Part shown: piece by piece, positions 34,163-42,708 of the stretch
Layout: the number at the start of each line of letters is the position of its first letter
Numbering within the stretch: position 1 is the first letter of the stretch
NCBI RefSeq assembly: GCF_018274325.1
Contig: NZ_JAGVRH010000001.1
Coordinates: forward strand, 1 to 64,000
Reading direction: 5' to 3'
DNA from: 'Fragaria x ananassa' phyllody phytoplasma
GTDB lineage: Bacteria; Bacillota_I; Bacilli_A; Acholeplasmatales; Acholeplasmataceae
DNA: 64,000 bases
Position numbers and translations under genes: made by a program
Notes under the pieces: generated by a model
The model's database searches: none
The model's input: only the letters and a program-made list of their open reading frames with translations
What the model was told of the DNA's origin: nothing

Positions 34163-34390
34163 TTATTCTTGAATAACGATAACATCTACTGCTTGAATAC
34201 CTCCTTGTCTTCCTTCTTTAACGCTAAATTCAACTTTATCACCTTCGTTTAATACTTTACGTCCATAAACTTCTGTTTGAATAGAACTATAGTGCACAAA
34301 AATATCTTTTTCGTCAGATGAACAAATAAAACCATAACCTTTATCTTTGGAAAACCATCTGCATGTTCCTTGTTGTTTTGTTTCTTGCAT
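34163..34390 (-). CDS. Cold shock protein
   Basis: The product is 75 residues, a single cold-shock domain with RNP1 KGYGFICS and RNP2 DIFVHYSSI motifs, a tail rich in Val and Ile. The AAAAAGGAG ribosome binding site precedes the ATG, and TATAAT lies about 60 bases upstream. It binds single-stranded RNA and DNA and acts as an RNA chaperone. It sits upstream of tmRNA on the same strand. Confidence 0.95.
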   Translation of the reverse strand: MQETKQQGTCRWFSKDKGYGFICSSDEKDIFVHYSSIQTEVYGRKVLNEGDKVEFSVKEGRQGGIQAVDVIVIQE

Positions 34391-34587
34391 TATTACTAAT
34401 ACTCCTTTTTGAAAATATTTCGGTTTTACAACCTAATATCTATTATAACTTATTTATTTTCTGAGTCAATCTTTTTTTGCTTACTTTTTTTACTTATTGT
34501 GTTTATTTTTACGAAAATATCGTAAATAACATGAATAATATTATTTTTTTATGAAAAAAAGATAATTTGAGATAATAATTAAAATTA

Positions 34588-34596
34588 TGTTATAAT
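34588..34596 (+). promoter_or_regulatory. tRNA operon promoter
   Basis: TGTTATAAT, the same extended -10 as at rpsF and rpmB, ends 12 bases before the tRNA-Thr gene. Confidence 0.7.
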
Positions 34597-34608
34597 AACA
34601 AATGTTAA

Positions 34609-34682
34609 GTCCTTATAGTTTAATGGCAGAACGTAGCAATGGTAATGCTGAAATACAAGTTCAATTCTTGTTAAGGGCACCA
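34609..34682 (+). tRNA. tRNA-Thr (anticodon GGU)
   Basis: GTCCTTA (34609-34615) pairs with TAAGGGC (34672-34678), discriminator A and encoded CCA. D-stem GTTT/GAAC, anticodon stem TAGCA/TGCTG with loop ATGGTAA (anticodon 34641-34643), and T-arm ACAAG-TTCAATT-CTTGT fold cleanly. The closing anticodon-stem pair is T-G. Confidence 0.8.
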
Positions 34683-34703
34683 AAAACAATAGTTATTTAA
34701 AAT

Positions 34704-34778
34704 GTGGGTGTTGTATAGTGGTTATTACACGTGCTTGCCAAGCATGAGACGGGAGTTCGATTCTCCTCACCCGCTCCA
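34704..34778 (+). tRNA. tRNA-Gly (anticodon GCC)
   Basis: GTGGGTG pairs with CACCCGC; discriminator T and CCA are encoded. The anticodon loop is TTGCCAA with GCC at 34737-34739. It is 21 bases after tRNA-Thr, so the two are probably co-transcribed. Confidence 0.93.
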
Positions 34779-35002
34779 AATAAAAAATTGATAATATTAT
34801 ATCAATTTATAAAGATATGAGATTTTTTTGTTAAACTATTTATTTTGTACTACCGTGTTTTTTTAAATGATAATGTATTTATTTTAATTAATATAATGTT
34901 ATCAAATATATAAAACAAGAGTAATCTTTTTTATAATAAAAGATTACTCTTGTTTTTTTAAGTGTTAAGTTTTATTAAATTAAAATTTGTTGAAATTAAA
35001 AA

Positions 35003-35088
35003 TGGTGCGGATAATGAGATTTGAACTCATACGAGAAATATCTCACATGTTACTCAAACATGCACGTCTACCATTCCGTCATACCCGC
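35003..35088 (-). tRNA. tRNA-Leu (anticodon GAG)
   Basis: On the minus strand GCGGGTA pairs with TATCCGC; CCA is encoded. The long variable arm, 86 bases in total, and anticodon loop TTGAGTA identify tRNA-Leu(GAG). It follows the fakA gene on the same strand with a 37-base gap. Confidence 0.92.
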
Positions 35089-35125
35089 AGCAAAAAAGAT
35101 AAAGATGATATTTATATAATCATCT

Positions 35126-36844
35126 TTATTCTAAAGATACAAGATAAGGATCACTATCATGATCGTTTTCGATAGTTTCTACTTCTATAAAATCATATGT
35201 TTGGTTTAAATATTTTTCTATTTTTTCTAATTCTTGAGGATCAGTGATAGAAGTATTATAAAAAATAGTTAAAAAAGTATGATCAGGTGTAATCATTTTT
35301 TGTAAAAGTTCACTAATAACTTTGTATTTATTTGGATTTGTTGATACAACTTTATCTTCATAAATAGATACATAATCTTTTTCATTTATATTTTTGATAT
35401 TAATTTGATTATTTATTTGAATTTGTTTGTTCACACGGTAAGATGCAATAATTTTCCCAGTTTTCATATTTTTAAGAGTAGCTTTAATATTTTGATAATT
35501 TTGATCCCAAGTCAATGATTGATCAAAGGCTAAAAGAGCACTGTGAGTTTGAGCAATGTTTTTAGTTGGTAAAATAATTATTTGTGGTTGTTCTTTTGAG
35601 GTCTTGATTTTGTTTTGTGTTAAAGAAGTAAAGATTTCAGAACTATTAGGCAATACAACAATATATGGCACTTTGTTTTGGTTAATTAAATTAACTAAAG
35701 TTGTTTTGGAAAAATCTTGTTGTTTAATAATTTGATTTACCTTAAATTCTTCTAATAGTTTTTTTGTTTTGGAATCTTTAACAAAGGCAATCAAATAGTA
35801 TTTATTTTCTTGTTGTTCTTGTGTTAAGATGCCATTTTTTGATTTTGAAATGGTGGTTTGATTTAATATATTACTTTTTTCATGAAGGACTTGATGATGC
35901 TGTTCTTTCATGTTATCAATTTTGCTAATTTGTAAATCGCCATATTTTAAAAGTTTTTCTAAAATAGCTCCTGGTTTATTGGTGTGAATATGAATTTTTA
36001 AAACTTCTTGATCTTGTACCAAAACTAAAGAGTCACCTTTTTTTAAAAAATAAGTTTTTAATTGTTCCATATCTATTTGATCGCTATTTTTTAATTTAAA
36101 TATATATTCTGTGCAATAGGTATATTTAATATCAATTTGTCCTAAGTGTTTAATGTGATGAGCAGTTTCATACTTACTGGACGCATGATCTTGTATTTTT
36201 ATGTTTTTTCCTTCTTGCAAAAAGCGTAAAATACCTTTTAAAATTTCAACAAAACCAGCACCACCGCTGTCAACAACTCCAGCTTGTTTTAAAACAGGTA
36301 ATAAATCAGTTGTTTGAATTAATGTATTTTGAGCATTTGATAAAAAATTAGCGATTACGTCAGTAATAGTTTTAAATTGGTTGGTATGTTTAACTGTTTC
36401 TTTAATTGCTTCACGAAAAACAGTTAAAATAGTGCCTTCGGTAGGTTTAATAATAGCTTGATAAGCTTTTTGATAACCATTTTCAAGTGATTGTACAAAT
36501 TCTACTAAATTAATATTTTTTTTTTGTAACTGAATAAAAGTAGCTGCCATTCCTGCAAAAAACTGTGATAAAATAACTCCTGAATTGCCCTTAGCTCCCA
36601 TTAATAAAGCTTTGGATAAGATTTGTGAAATTTCTACTATGGAATTAGTTGTTAAATTTTGAATTGCTTTCACTCCTGACATCATAGTAATTTTCATGTT
36701 GGTTCCTGTATCTCTATCTGGAACCGGGAAAACGTTTAAATTATCAATTTGATGGTAATTATTTTGTAAATTGATAGCTCCATTGATAATCATGTTTTTA
36801 AATAATTGACCATCAATGTTTTTAATCATTTGTTTTTGTTTCAT
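35126..36844 (-). CDS. fakA: FakA-type fatty acid kinase subunit
   Basis: The product is 572 residues of the DAK2/YloV family: an N-terminal DhaL-like ATP domain with NVFPVPDRDTGTNMKITM, MGAKGNSGVILSQFFAGMA and DSGGAGFVEILKG, a middle domain and a C-terminal DegV-like part. In Firmicutes it phosphorylates fatty acids held by FakB proteins for phospholipid synthesis. No FakB is in the window. It is divergent from rpmB, as yloV and rpmB are neighbours in Bacillus. No strong ribosome binding site is seen. Confidence 0.88.
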   Translation of the reverse strand: MKQKQMIKNIDGQLFKNMIINGAINLQNNYHQIDNLNVFPVPDRDTGTNMKITMMSGVKAIQNLTTNSIVEISQILSKALLMGAKGNSGVILSQFFAGMAATFIQLQKKNINLVEFVQSLENGYQKAYQAIIKPTEGTILTVFREAIKETVKHTNQFKTITDVIANFLSNAQNTLIQTTDLLPVLKQAGVVDSGGAGFVEILKGILRFLQEGKNIKIQDHASSKYETAHHIKHLGQIDIKYTYCTEYIFKLKNSDQIDMEQLKTYFLKKGDSLVLVQDQEVLKIHIHTNKPGAILEKLLKYGDLQISKIDNMKEQHHQVLHEKSNILNQTTISKSKNGILTQEQQENKYYLIAFVKDSKTKKLLEEFKVNQIIKQQDFSKTTLVNLINQNKVPYIVVLPNSSEIFTSLTQNKIKTSKEQPQIIILPTKNIAQTHSALLAFDQSLTWDQNYQNIKATLKNMKTGKIIASYRVNKQIQINNQINIKNINEKDYVSIYEDKVVSTNPNKYKVISELLQKMITPDHTFLTIFYNTSITDPQELEKIEKYLNQTYDFIEVETIENDHDSDPYLVSLE

Positions 36845-37390
36845 AGTTTTAATCTTTCTTTGAAATTTTTTAATAATTAGTTTTTTTAATTTTTTCTTTT
36901 TTTAATTATTTCAAATAAAATTGATATAACATTTTATTGCTATTCTTTCATTATTGATGATTTTAAAGAATTTCTCTATTTACTATTTGCATTTGTACTA
37001 TTTATATTGATATCAACAAATAAACCACTAATAAATGATCATAATAAAAACCTCTTTTTAATTATAACATATTTTAATTTTGCACTGTTACAACAAAAAA
37101 AATAAAAGTAAGATATGTGAGATATGGGATATAATCTTTATTTATGTAGTTGTTTATTTTGTCAATAGCAAATATCAAATTTTTAAAGACGTGTGTTAAA
37201 AAAATATTAAAAAAATCAGTAATCACAAAAATATTAAACAAAAGCATTAAAAATTGAAAAAAATGTAAACAAAAAAACACCAAAAAATATAAAACAAAAA
37301 TATATTTTTATCTATAGATTTATTATTTATGTTATAATTAAAGTATATGTAAAATAAATACGTAAATATTAACAAAAAGGAGATAAACAA
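36845..37390. promoter_or_regulatory. Divergent fakA/rpmB intergenic region
   Basis: The 546 AT-rich bases contain an extended -10 TGTTATAAT at 37330-37338 reading toward rpmB. Reading frames here are low-complexity hydrophobic strings in A/T runs and are not credible genes. Nothing else is recognised. Confidence 0.5.
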
Positions 37391-37579
37391 ATGAGTAAAT
37401 GTTATGTTACTGGTAAAACTACTCTTTTTGGCAATCGTCGTAGTCATGCCATGAACGCTACCAAAAGAATTTGGAAATCTAATTTACAAAATATCCGCAT
37501 TATTGATGAAAAAGGGAAAGTCCAAAAAGTAAAAATTTCTGCTCGTGCTTTGAAAAAACTTAAATTACAAAGAGTTTAA
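37391..37579 (+). CDS. rpmB: 50S ribosomal protein L28
   Basis: The product is 62 residues: [33 protein letters not shown] is the L28 signature. AAGGAG precedes the ATG. It has one Cys where some L28 proteins have a zinc site. It sits beside fakA, as in Bacillus. Confidence 0.96.
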   Translation: MSKCYVTGKTTLFGNRRSHAMNATKRIWKSNLQNIRIIDEKGKVQKVKISARALKKLKLQRV

Positions 37580-37673
37580 TAACATTTCTTGATTTTTCTT
37601 TTCTAAAACGATGTTAAATCATTTTATATTTTTTTTAAATTATAATTAAAAAACAAGGAGCATTTGTAACCAT

Positions 37674-37913
37674 ATGAAAGCTAAGATTCATCCTCAATTT
37701 CAAAAAGTTGAAATTTCTTGCGCCACTTGTCAAAAAAAACATATTATTGGGACAACAGTTGCAAGTATTAAAATAGAAACTTGTTCTAATTGTCATCCTT
37801 TTTATACTGGAGCTCAAACTTTTGTGGTAGCAGCAGGTCCAATTGACAAATTCAACAAACGTTACGGTGTAAAATCAAAAAAAGTAAATAATAATGATGA
37901 GGATTTTAAGTAA
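37674..37913 (+). CDS. rpmE: 50S ribosomal protein L31
   Basis: The product is 79 residues. It starts MKAKIHPQFQKVEISCATCQ and has ETCSNCHPFYTGAQTF, and VDKFNKRYGVK-type FNKRYGVKSKK. Four Cys (CATC and CSNC) make it the zinc-binding type, with CxxC in place of the usual first CxC. A short acidic tail NNNDEDFK is present. AAGGAG precedes the ATG. Confidence 0.95.
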   Translation: MKAKIHPQFQKVEISCATCQKKHIIGTTVASIKIETCSNCHPFYTGAQTFVVAAGPIDKFNKRYGVKSKKVNNNDEDFK

Positions 37914-37988
37914 ACATAATTAATTAAATGACATGAAAATATATCTTAATCTAGTTACTTTTCAAATTTATAAAGGAATTAAAATATA

Positions 37989-38588
37989 ATGACTAAAGAA
38001 AAACAAGGGTTTATTGAAGTTATTTGCGGCCCAATGTTTGCAGGAAAAACAGAAACACTTATAAAATGTAGTCAACGCGCCCAACAACTTAATCAAAATA
38101 TTTTATCCTTTAAACCTCGTATAGACAATCGTTATTCTATTAAAGAAGAGATAGTATCTCATAACTTTAACACTATTCCTGCTATTTTAATTGATAAAAG
38201 TAGCGAAATTCTTAATTTTATTAATGCAAAAACTGATGTAGTTATTGTCGATGAAGCTCAATTTTTAGATAATGATATTGTTGCTATTGTCGATTATTTA
38301 GCTAATCGCAATATTCAAGTGATTATATCAGGTTTAGATTTAGATTTCAGAAGAAAGCCTTTTGGACCAATGCCTTATTTATTAGCTTTAGCTGAAAAGG
38401 TTACTAAATTAACAGCAGTTTGCGCCATTAGCGGAGAACCAGCTACCAAAACTCAAAGATTAATTGATGGCCAACCGGCTAAAAGCAGTGATCCTATTAT
38501 CTTAGTGGGAGCTAGAGAATCCCACGAACCTCGCACTCGTAAATATCATAGTTTATTGGATATAGATAAAACCATTATCGCTTTATAA
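37989..38588 (+). CDS. tdk: Thymidine kinase
   Basis: The product is 199 residues, type II thymidine kinase: P-loop GPMFAGKTETL, Walker B-like VIVDEAQFL with the catalytic Glu, and the lasso region FGPMPYLLALAEKVTKLTAV. The zinc-binding residues appear mostly lost: where relatives have CxxC and a later CxxH, this protein has CAIS and TRKY. It salvages thymidine to dTMP, fitting a parasite without de novo pathways. It lies between rpmE and tadA on one strand, as in Gram-positive rpmE-tdk-prfA order. Confidence 0.93.
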   Translation: MTKEKQGFIEVICGPMFAGKTETLIKCSQRAQQLNQNILSFKPRIDNRYSIKEEIVSHNFNTIPAILIDKSSEILNFINAKTDVVIVDEAQFLDNDIVAIVDYLANRNIQVIISGLDLDFRRKPFGPMPYLLALAEKVTKLTAVCAISGEPATKTQRLIDGQPAKSSDPIILVGARESHEPRTRKYHSLLDIDKTIIAL

Positions 38589-38629
38589 AAATAAAAAAAC
38601 TTAAAAAATTGGATGCGTTTTAATTCTTT

Positions 38630-39109
38630 ATGGAAAACCAAAGCAAAAATATTTTCTTTATGAAAGCCGCTTTAAAAGAAGCCCGAAAGGCTTATTTAAA
38701 AAAAGAAGTTCCTGTAGGAGCGGTAGTAGTTTTAAATGATAAAATTATTGCTCGTGCTCACAATAATCGTCATCAAAAAAACTTTTTTTTTGGTCACGCT
38801 GAATTTTTAGTCCTTATTAAAGCTAATAAAAAATTAAAAACTCGTCGTTTAAATAATATTTCAGTTTATGTTACTTTAGAACCTTGCTTAATGTGCACTG
38901 GCGCTTTAATCCAAGCAGGAGTTAAAAAATTATATTATGGAGCTAGTGATTTTAAAACCTACTCTATGGAAAATATGAATTCTTCTTTAAGTATTTTTTC
39001 TTCTTATAAAGTTATTGCTAAATCAGGTTTTTTGGCTCCAGAAAGCTCAGATCTTTTAAAACACTTTTTTCAAAAATTAAGACAAAAAGATGATTTTCAA
39101 AAAACATAA
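38630..39109 (+). CDS. tadA: tRNA-specific adenosine deaminase
   Basis: The product is 159 residues with a cytidine-deaminase fold: zinc ligands and catalytic Glu in GHAEFLVL and EPCLMCTGA. It converts A34 to inosine in tRNA-Arg(ACG). Its C-terminal region is typical of TadA. The ribosome binding site is weak. A terminator follows at 39132. Confidence 0.94.
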   Translation: MENQSKNIFFMKAALKEARKAYLKKEVPVGAVVVLNDKIIARAHNNRHQKNFFFGHAEFLVLIKANKKLKTRRLNNISVYVTLEPCLMCTGALIQAGVKKLYYGASDFKTYSMENMNSSLSIFSSYKVIAKSGFLAPESSDLLKHFFQKLRQKDDFQKT

Positions 39110-39131
39110 AAATTATTTACAATTACTATCT

Positions 39132-39158
39132 AGATCATCATTTGATGGTCTTTTTGTT
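39132..39158 (+). terminator. tadA terminator
   Basis: AGATCATC pairs with GATGGTCT, with one T-G pair, followed by a T-rich stretch. It overlaps a 64-codon hydrophobic frame that I do not accept as a gene. Confidence 0.75.
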
Positions 39159-39339
39159 TTTTATCTTTTCTCTATTTGTTTTGTTTGCACAATTTACATT
39201 TTACATTTGTTTTTTTGTCTTTAATGATAACAGTTTGATAAACAATTTAAATAAAAAAATAAAAAAGAAAGTCATTTTTTCGAAGTCCCTCCTCTCATCC
39301 ATCCCCTCCCTATATTTTAAAAGAATGATAAATTAAAAT

Positions 39340-40569
39340 ATGTTACAATTAAATCAATTTTCACAAATTAAAATAGCTCAAAACATTATCAAAAAATTAA
39401 AAAACCAAGGATTCGAAGCTTTTATAGTTGGTGGTGTGGTCAGAGATTATTTATTAAACACTCCTATAAATTCTGATATCGATCTTACTACCAATGCTCT
39501 ACCATATCAAATAATTCAGTTTTTTCCACAACAAAAACTAATTGTATCTTATGGTAGTATGAAACTTATGATAGGAAATAACACCTTTGAAATTACTACT
39601 TATCGAAAAGAAGATGAATATCAAAATCATCGTCACCCTAAAAAACTGGTTTTTATCAAAAATATTCAAGAAGACCTTTTAAGACGCGATTTCACTGTTA
39701 ATACTTTACTTATGGATGAACACGGACAAATTTTTGATTTTGCATCAGGTATAACAGATTTAGAACAAAAAATTTTGCGCACTGTCAAAAATCCCCTTGT
39801 CAGTTTTAAAGAAGATGCTTTAAGAATTATGAGAACTTTTTATTTCCAGGCTAAATTAGGTTTTCACATAGAAACCAACACTCAACAAGCCTTACTTCAA
39901 CAATCTTATTTACTGACTAAAATCTCTTATCAAAGAATTTATGAATATTTACAAAAAATAATAATTTATCCTTATTGGCACATTAGTTTTCAAAATATGA
40001 TGCAAACTAAATCTCACTTCTTTTGTAACTCTTTAACTCCTACAATTGCTTTTTTTGCGTCTTTAAATTCTGACACTCTCAAAGAACTACAAATAGAAAC
40101 TAGTTTGCCAGAAAGTATTTTTTGGAGCATAGCTTCAACTTTTAATTCAAATATTTTTACTATTTACTCCATTCCAAAAGCCAAAAAAAAGCAATCTCAA
40201 TTGTTACTTCATTTAAAAGACCAAATAACATCAAAATACAAATTAACCTTTAATTTATTTCAATATGGGCTTGCAAATTGTTTATTAGTTGCTAAAATCA
40301 ATTATCTTTTAAATCCTTCTTCTTATTCATCGATTCATTCTTTTTTGATGTATATACAAGAGCTTCAAACCATTTATAAAAATCTTCCTTTAAAAAAAAT
40401 TACTGATTTAAAAATTTGCTTGAAAGAAGTTTTTGCACAAATGAGTTATAATTCCTTTATATTGCCAAAAAATTTTAAAAAAAAATTAATTGGTAAAGTT
40501 TTAAACCAACAATTACCTAATCAAAAAGAGGCACTCATGCATTTTATCATAAATTATATTAAAAAATAA
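39340..40569 (+). CDS. cca: CCA tRNA nucleotidyltransferase
   Basis: The product is 409 residues, class II nucleotidyltransferase: FIVGGVVRDYLLNTPINSDIDLTT (GGxVRD and the DxD metal site), EITTYRKEDEYQNHRHPKK, RRDFTVNTLLMD, DFASGITDLEQKILRTV and DALRIMRTFYF. It adds or repairs CCA ends; all three tRNAs here already encode CCA, so repair is likely. It could be a poly(A) polymerase relative, but the RRDFTxN and DALRxxR motifs favour CCA addition. The ribosome binding site is weak. Confidence 0.9.
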   Translation: MLQLNQFSQIKIAQNIIKKLKNQGFEAFIVGGVVRDYLLNTPINSDIDLTTNALPYQIIQFFPQQKLIVSYGSMKLMIGNNTFEITTYRKEDEYQNHRHPKKLVFIKNIQEDLLRRDFTVNTLLMDEHGQIFDFASGITDLEQKILRTVKNPLVSFKEDALRIMRTFYFQAKLGFHIETNTQQALLQQSYLLTKISYQRIYEYLQKIIIYPYWHISFQNMMQTKSHFFCNSLTPTIAFFASLNSDTLKELQIETSLPESIFWSIASTFNSNIFTIYSIPKAKKKQSQLLLHLKDQITSKYKLTFNLFQYGLANCLLVAKINYLLNPSSYSSIHSFLMYIQELQTIYKNLPLKKITDLKICLKEVFAQMSYNSFILPKNFKKKLIGKVLNQQLPNQKEALMHFIINYIKK

Positions 40570-40626
40570 GTTGATATAATTTGTTTCAAAAAAATTTTAA
40601 AAATTAAAAAAAGAGAAAACGACATT

Positions 40627-41586
40627 ATGAACGTAAATTCAAATATTATTACACCAATTAAAGAACCAGGAAAAATTAATTATTTTATAGGAAAAGTAAC
40701 TAGTTTAAATCAAGGTTATCATTTTGCTAATATTAATATTCAATTAACTGATAAAAGTGATGTTAATATTAAATTAAATAAAGATATTCCCTCCTCTAAA
40801 CCTATTTTAGGACAGATATATTGCTTTGAAACTATTTGCTTAGTGAAAAATACAGAATTAATTTTTATGAATCAAAAATTTAGTTTAGCACAAGATAGTT
40901 TGGATATGCAAACTTTATATGAAGTATTTCAAAGTTTTTATAAATGTGCCCCTATTTCTTTTGCAGTTGTTGCAACTGATTTAGAAAAATACCTTGCTAA
41001 AATTAAAAATCATATTTTAAAAACAGTCACTACTAATTTATATTTACGTTATAAAAATAAATTTTTAATTTCTAAAGCAGCTTTGAAAATACATCATAAT
41101 TATTATGGTGGTTTAGGATATCATACTTTAACTATGTTAAAAATGGCAGAACCGCTTTTAAAAATATATCCTTTTTTAAATAGTGATTTACTTTATGCAG
41201 GTATTATTTTGCATGATATGGCCAAAATTCAAGAAATAGATTTTAACAAAAAAGAATATACTAAAGAAGGAAAATTATTAGGACATTTAGTGATGATCGC
41301 TTGTGATGTGGAAGTAGAAGTTAATTTGTTAGGTTATCAAAAAAAAGAAGAAATTTTACTTTTAAAACATATGCTAATTGCTCATCATGGACTTTTAGAA
41401 TATGGTTCAGTGAAAAAACCTCAAATAGGAGAAGTTCTTTTGTTATGGTATTTAGATAATATTGATTGTAAATTAACATCTTTGAGCGAAATGTTACAAA
41501 AAACAGATGTACAAACATTTACAGAATCTATTCTTGTTTTAGAAAAAAGGAATTTTTACAAACCTTTGTTATCTGATAATAAATAA
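40627..41586 (+). CDS. yhaM: 3'-5' exoribonuclease YhaM
   Basis: The product is 319 residues, close to the Bacillus length. It has an N-terminal OB-fold region and an HD phosphohydrolase domain: HHNYYGGLGYHTLTM, ILHDMAKI and LIAHHGLLEYGS with metal-binding His and Asp. YhaM trims single-stranded RNA and DNA from the 3' end. AGAGAAAA upstream is a weak ribosome binding site. It is followed by rnhC. Confidence 0.9.
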   Translation: MNVNSNIITPIKEPGKINYFIGKVTSLNQGYHFANINIQLTDKSDVNIKLNKDIPSSKPILGQIYCFETICLVKNTELIFMNQKFSLAQDSLDMQTLYEVFQSFYKCAPISFAVVATDLEKYLAKIKNHILKTVTTNLYLRYKNKFLISKAALKIHHNYYGGLGYHTLTMLKMAEPLLKIYPFLNSDLLYAGIILHDMAKIQEIDFNKKEYTKEGKLLGHLVMIACDVEVEVNLLGYQKKEEILLLKHMLIAHHGLLEYGSVKKPQIGEVLLLWYLDNIDCKLTSLSEMLQKTDVQTFTESILVLEKRNFYKPLLSDNK

Positions 41587-41653
41587 TGATATTTAGTTAT
41601 TTTGATTTGATTGCGTTGTTTCATAAATAAAAGGAAATTATTAATATATATAT

Positions 41654-42598
41654 ATGTTAAATTATGTTTTAAAATTAGATGCATCACAATTCTTAAAAAT
41701 AAAAAAATTTTATCATAAGCAATTACAAACGACTCTTAATAAGGATGTAGCTTTTGTCATTTGTGATATTGATGATAAAATAACTGTGTATCGTAATTAT
41801 ACTTTGCTTGTACAAGGCAATAAAGCCTTGGTTAAAATGAATTTTTTGAAAAAATTATTACAAATCCCTCTTCAAGAAACAAATAATTTTCACCATTTAG
41901 ATAATTTTTTTTTCAAAAAAACTCAAGCTAATCATTTATCTAAAAATTACTATTTGGAATCTATTGGTTCTGATGAAGTCGGAACAGGAGATGTTTTTGG
42001 CCCTATTGTTGTTTGTTGTGTATATCTTTCTCCCCAAAATATTGTTTTTTTGAAAAAAGTAGATTCTATTTTGGAATCTAAAAAGCAATCAGATCAAAAA
42101 ATTCTTCAAATAGCCCCTTTAATGATTAAAAATTTTTTATTTTCGGTAGAAACAATGATGCCTGAAGATTATAATAAGGTTATTCATAAATATAATCTTA
42201 ACAAAATAAAATCTTTGTTGCATAATCAGGCTATTCAAAAAACTGTAGCTAAAACACCTCATCAAGTAGTTGTTATTTTAGATCAATTTTGCAATCCTCA
42301 AAATTATTTTCAATATTTAAAAGATGAAACAACAGTTTATCAAAAAATTCATTTTGAAACAAAAGCTGATAGTCATTATTTAAGTGTTGCTGCTGCATCT
42401 ATTATTGCTCGTTATTTTTTTTTAATAGCTATTGATAAAATAGGGAAGTTGGTTGCCACTTCATTAAAATTAGGAGCCAATAAGGAAGTTGATCATCAAA
42501 TTGCTTGGATTGTTAAACAATATGGTTCTGATATTTTAAAAAAAATTGCTAAATGTAATTTTAGAAATATTATTCATAAATTTCATCAATATTTATAA
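41654..42598 (+). CDS. rnhC: Ribonuclease HIII
   Basis: The product is 314 residues. It has the N-terminal TBP-like substrate-binding domain and the RNase H2 fold: SIGSDEVGTGDVFGPIVVCCVYL gives the DEVG-type metal site, followed by VVILDQF and HYLSVAAASIIARY. It removes RNA from RNA-DNA hybrids. AAAGGA lies about 20 bases before the ATG, across a TA repeat, farther than normal; so the start could be internal, but the family begins near here. Confidence 0.93.
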   Translation: MLNYVLKLDASQFLKIKKFYHKQLQTTLNKDVAFVICDIDDKITVYRNYTLLVQGNKALVKMNFLKKLLQIPLQETNNFHHLDNFFFKKTQANHLSKNYYLESIGSDEVGTGDVFGPIVVCCVYLSPQNIVFLKKVDSILESKKQSDQKILQIAPLMIKNFLFSVETMMPEDYNKVIHKYNLNKIKSLLHNQAIQKTVAKTPHQVVVILDQFCNPQNYFQYLKDETTVYQKIHFETKADSHYLSVAAASIIARYFFLIAIDKIGKLVATSLKLGANKEVDHQIAWIVKQYGSDILKKIAKCNFRNIIHKFHQYL

Positions 42599-42644
42599 TT
42601 ATAAATATGCGTTTGTTTATTTAGTACGTTTATATAAAATTAAA

Positions 42645-42672
42645 AGACCCTTTTAATAAGGGTCTCTCTTTT
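42645..42672. terminator. Terminator between rnhC and the ABC genes
   Basis: AGACCCTT (42645-42652) pairs with AAGGGTCT (42658-42665), followed by T-rich sequence. It separates convergent rnhC and ABC genes and may work both ways. Confidence 0.88.
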
Positions 42673-42708
42673 TATATTTTGGATTCTTGGTTGAATTGTT
42701 AAAATAGT

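Noticed and set aside
37074-37447. Minus-strand frames in the rpmB upstream region
   Set aside because: They overlap the rpmB promoter and coding start and have A/T-run composition only.
39142-39336. 64-codon hydrophobic frame after tadA
   Set aside because: It starts inside the tadA terminator hairpin and is a T-rich Phe/Leu string with no family resemblance.
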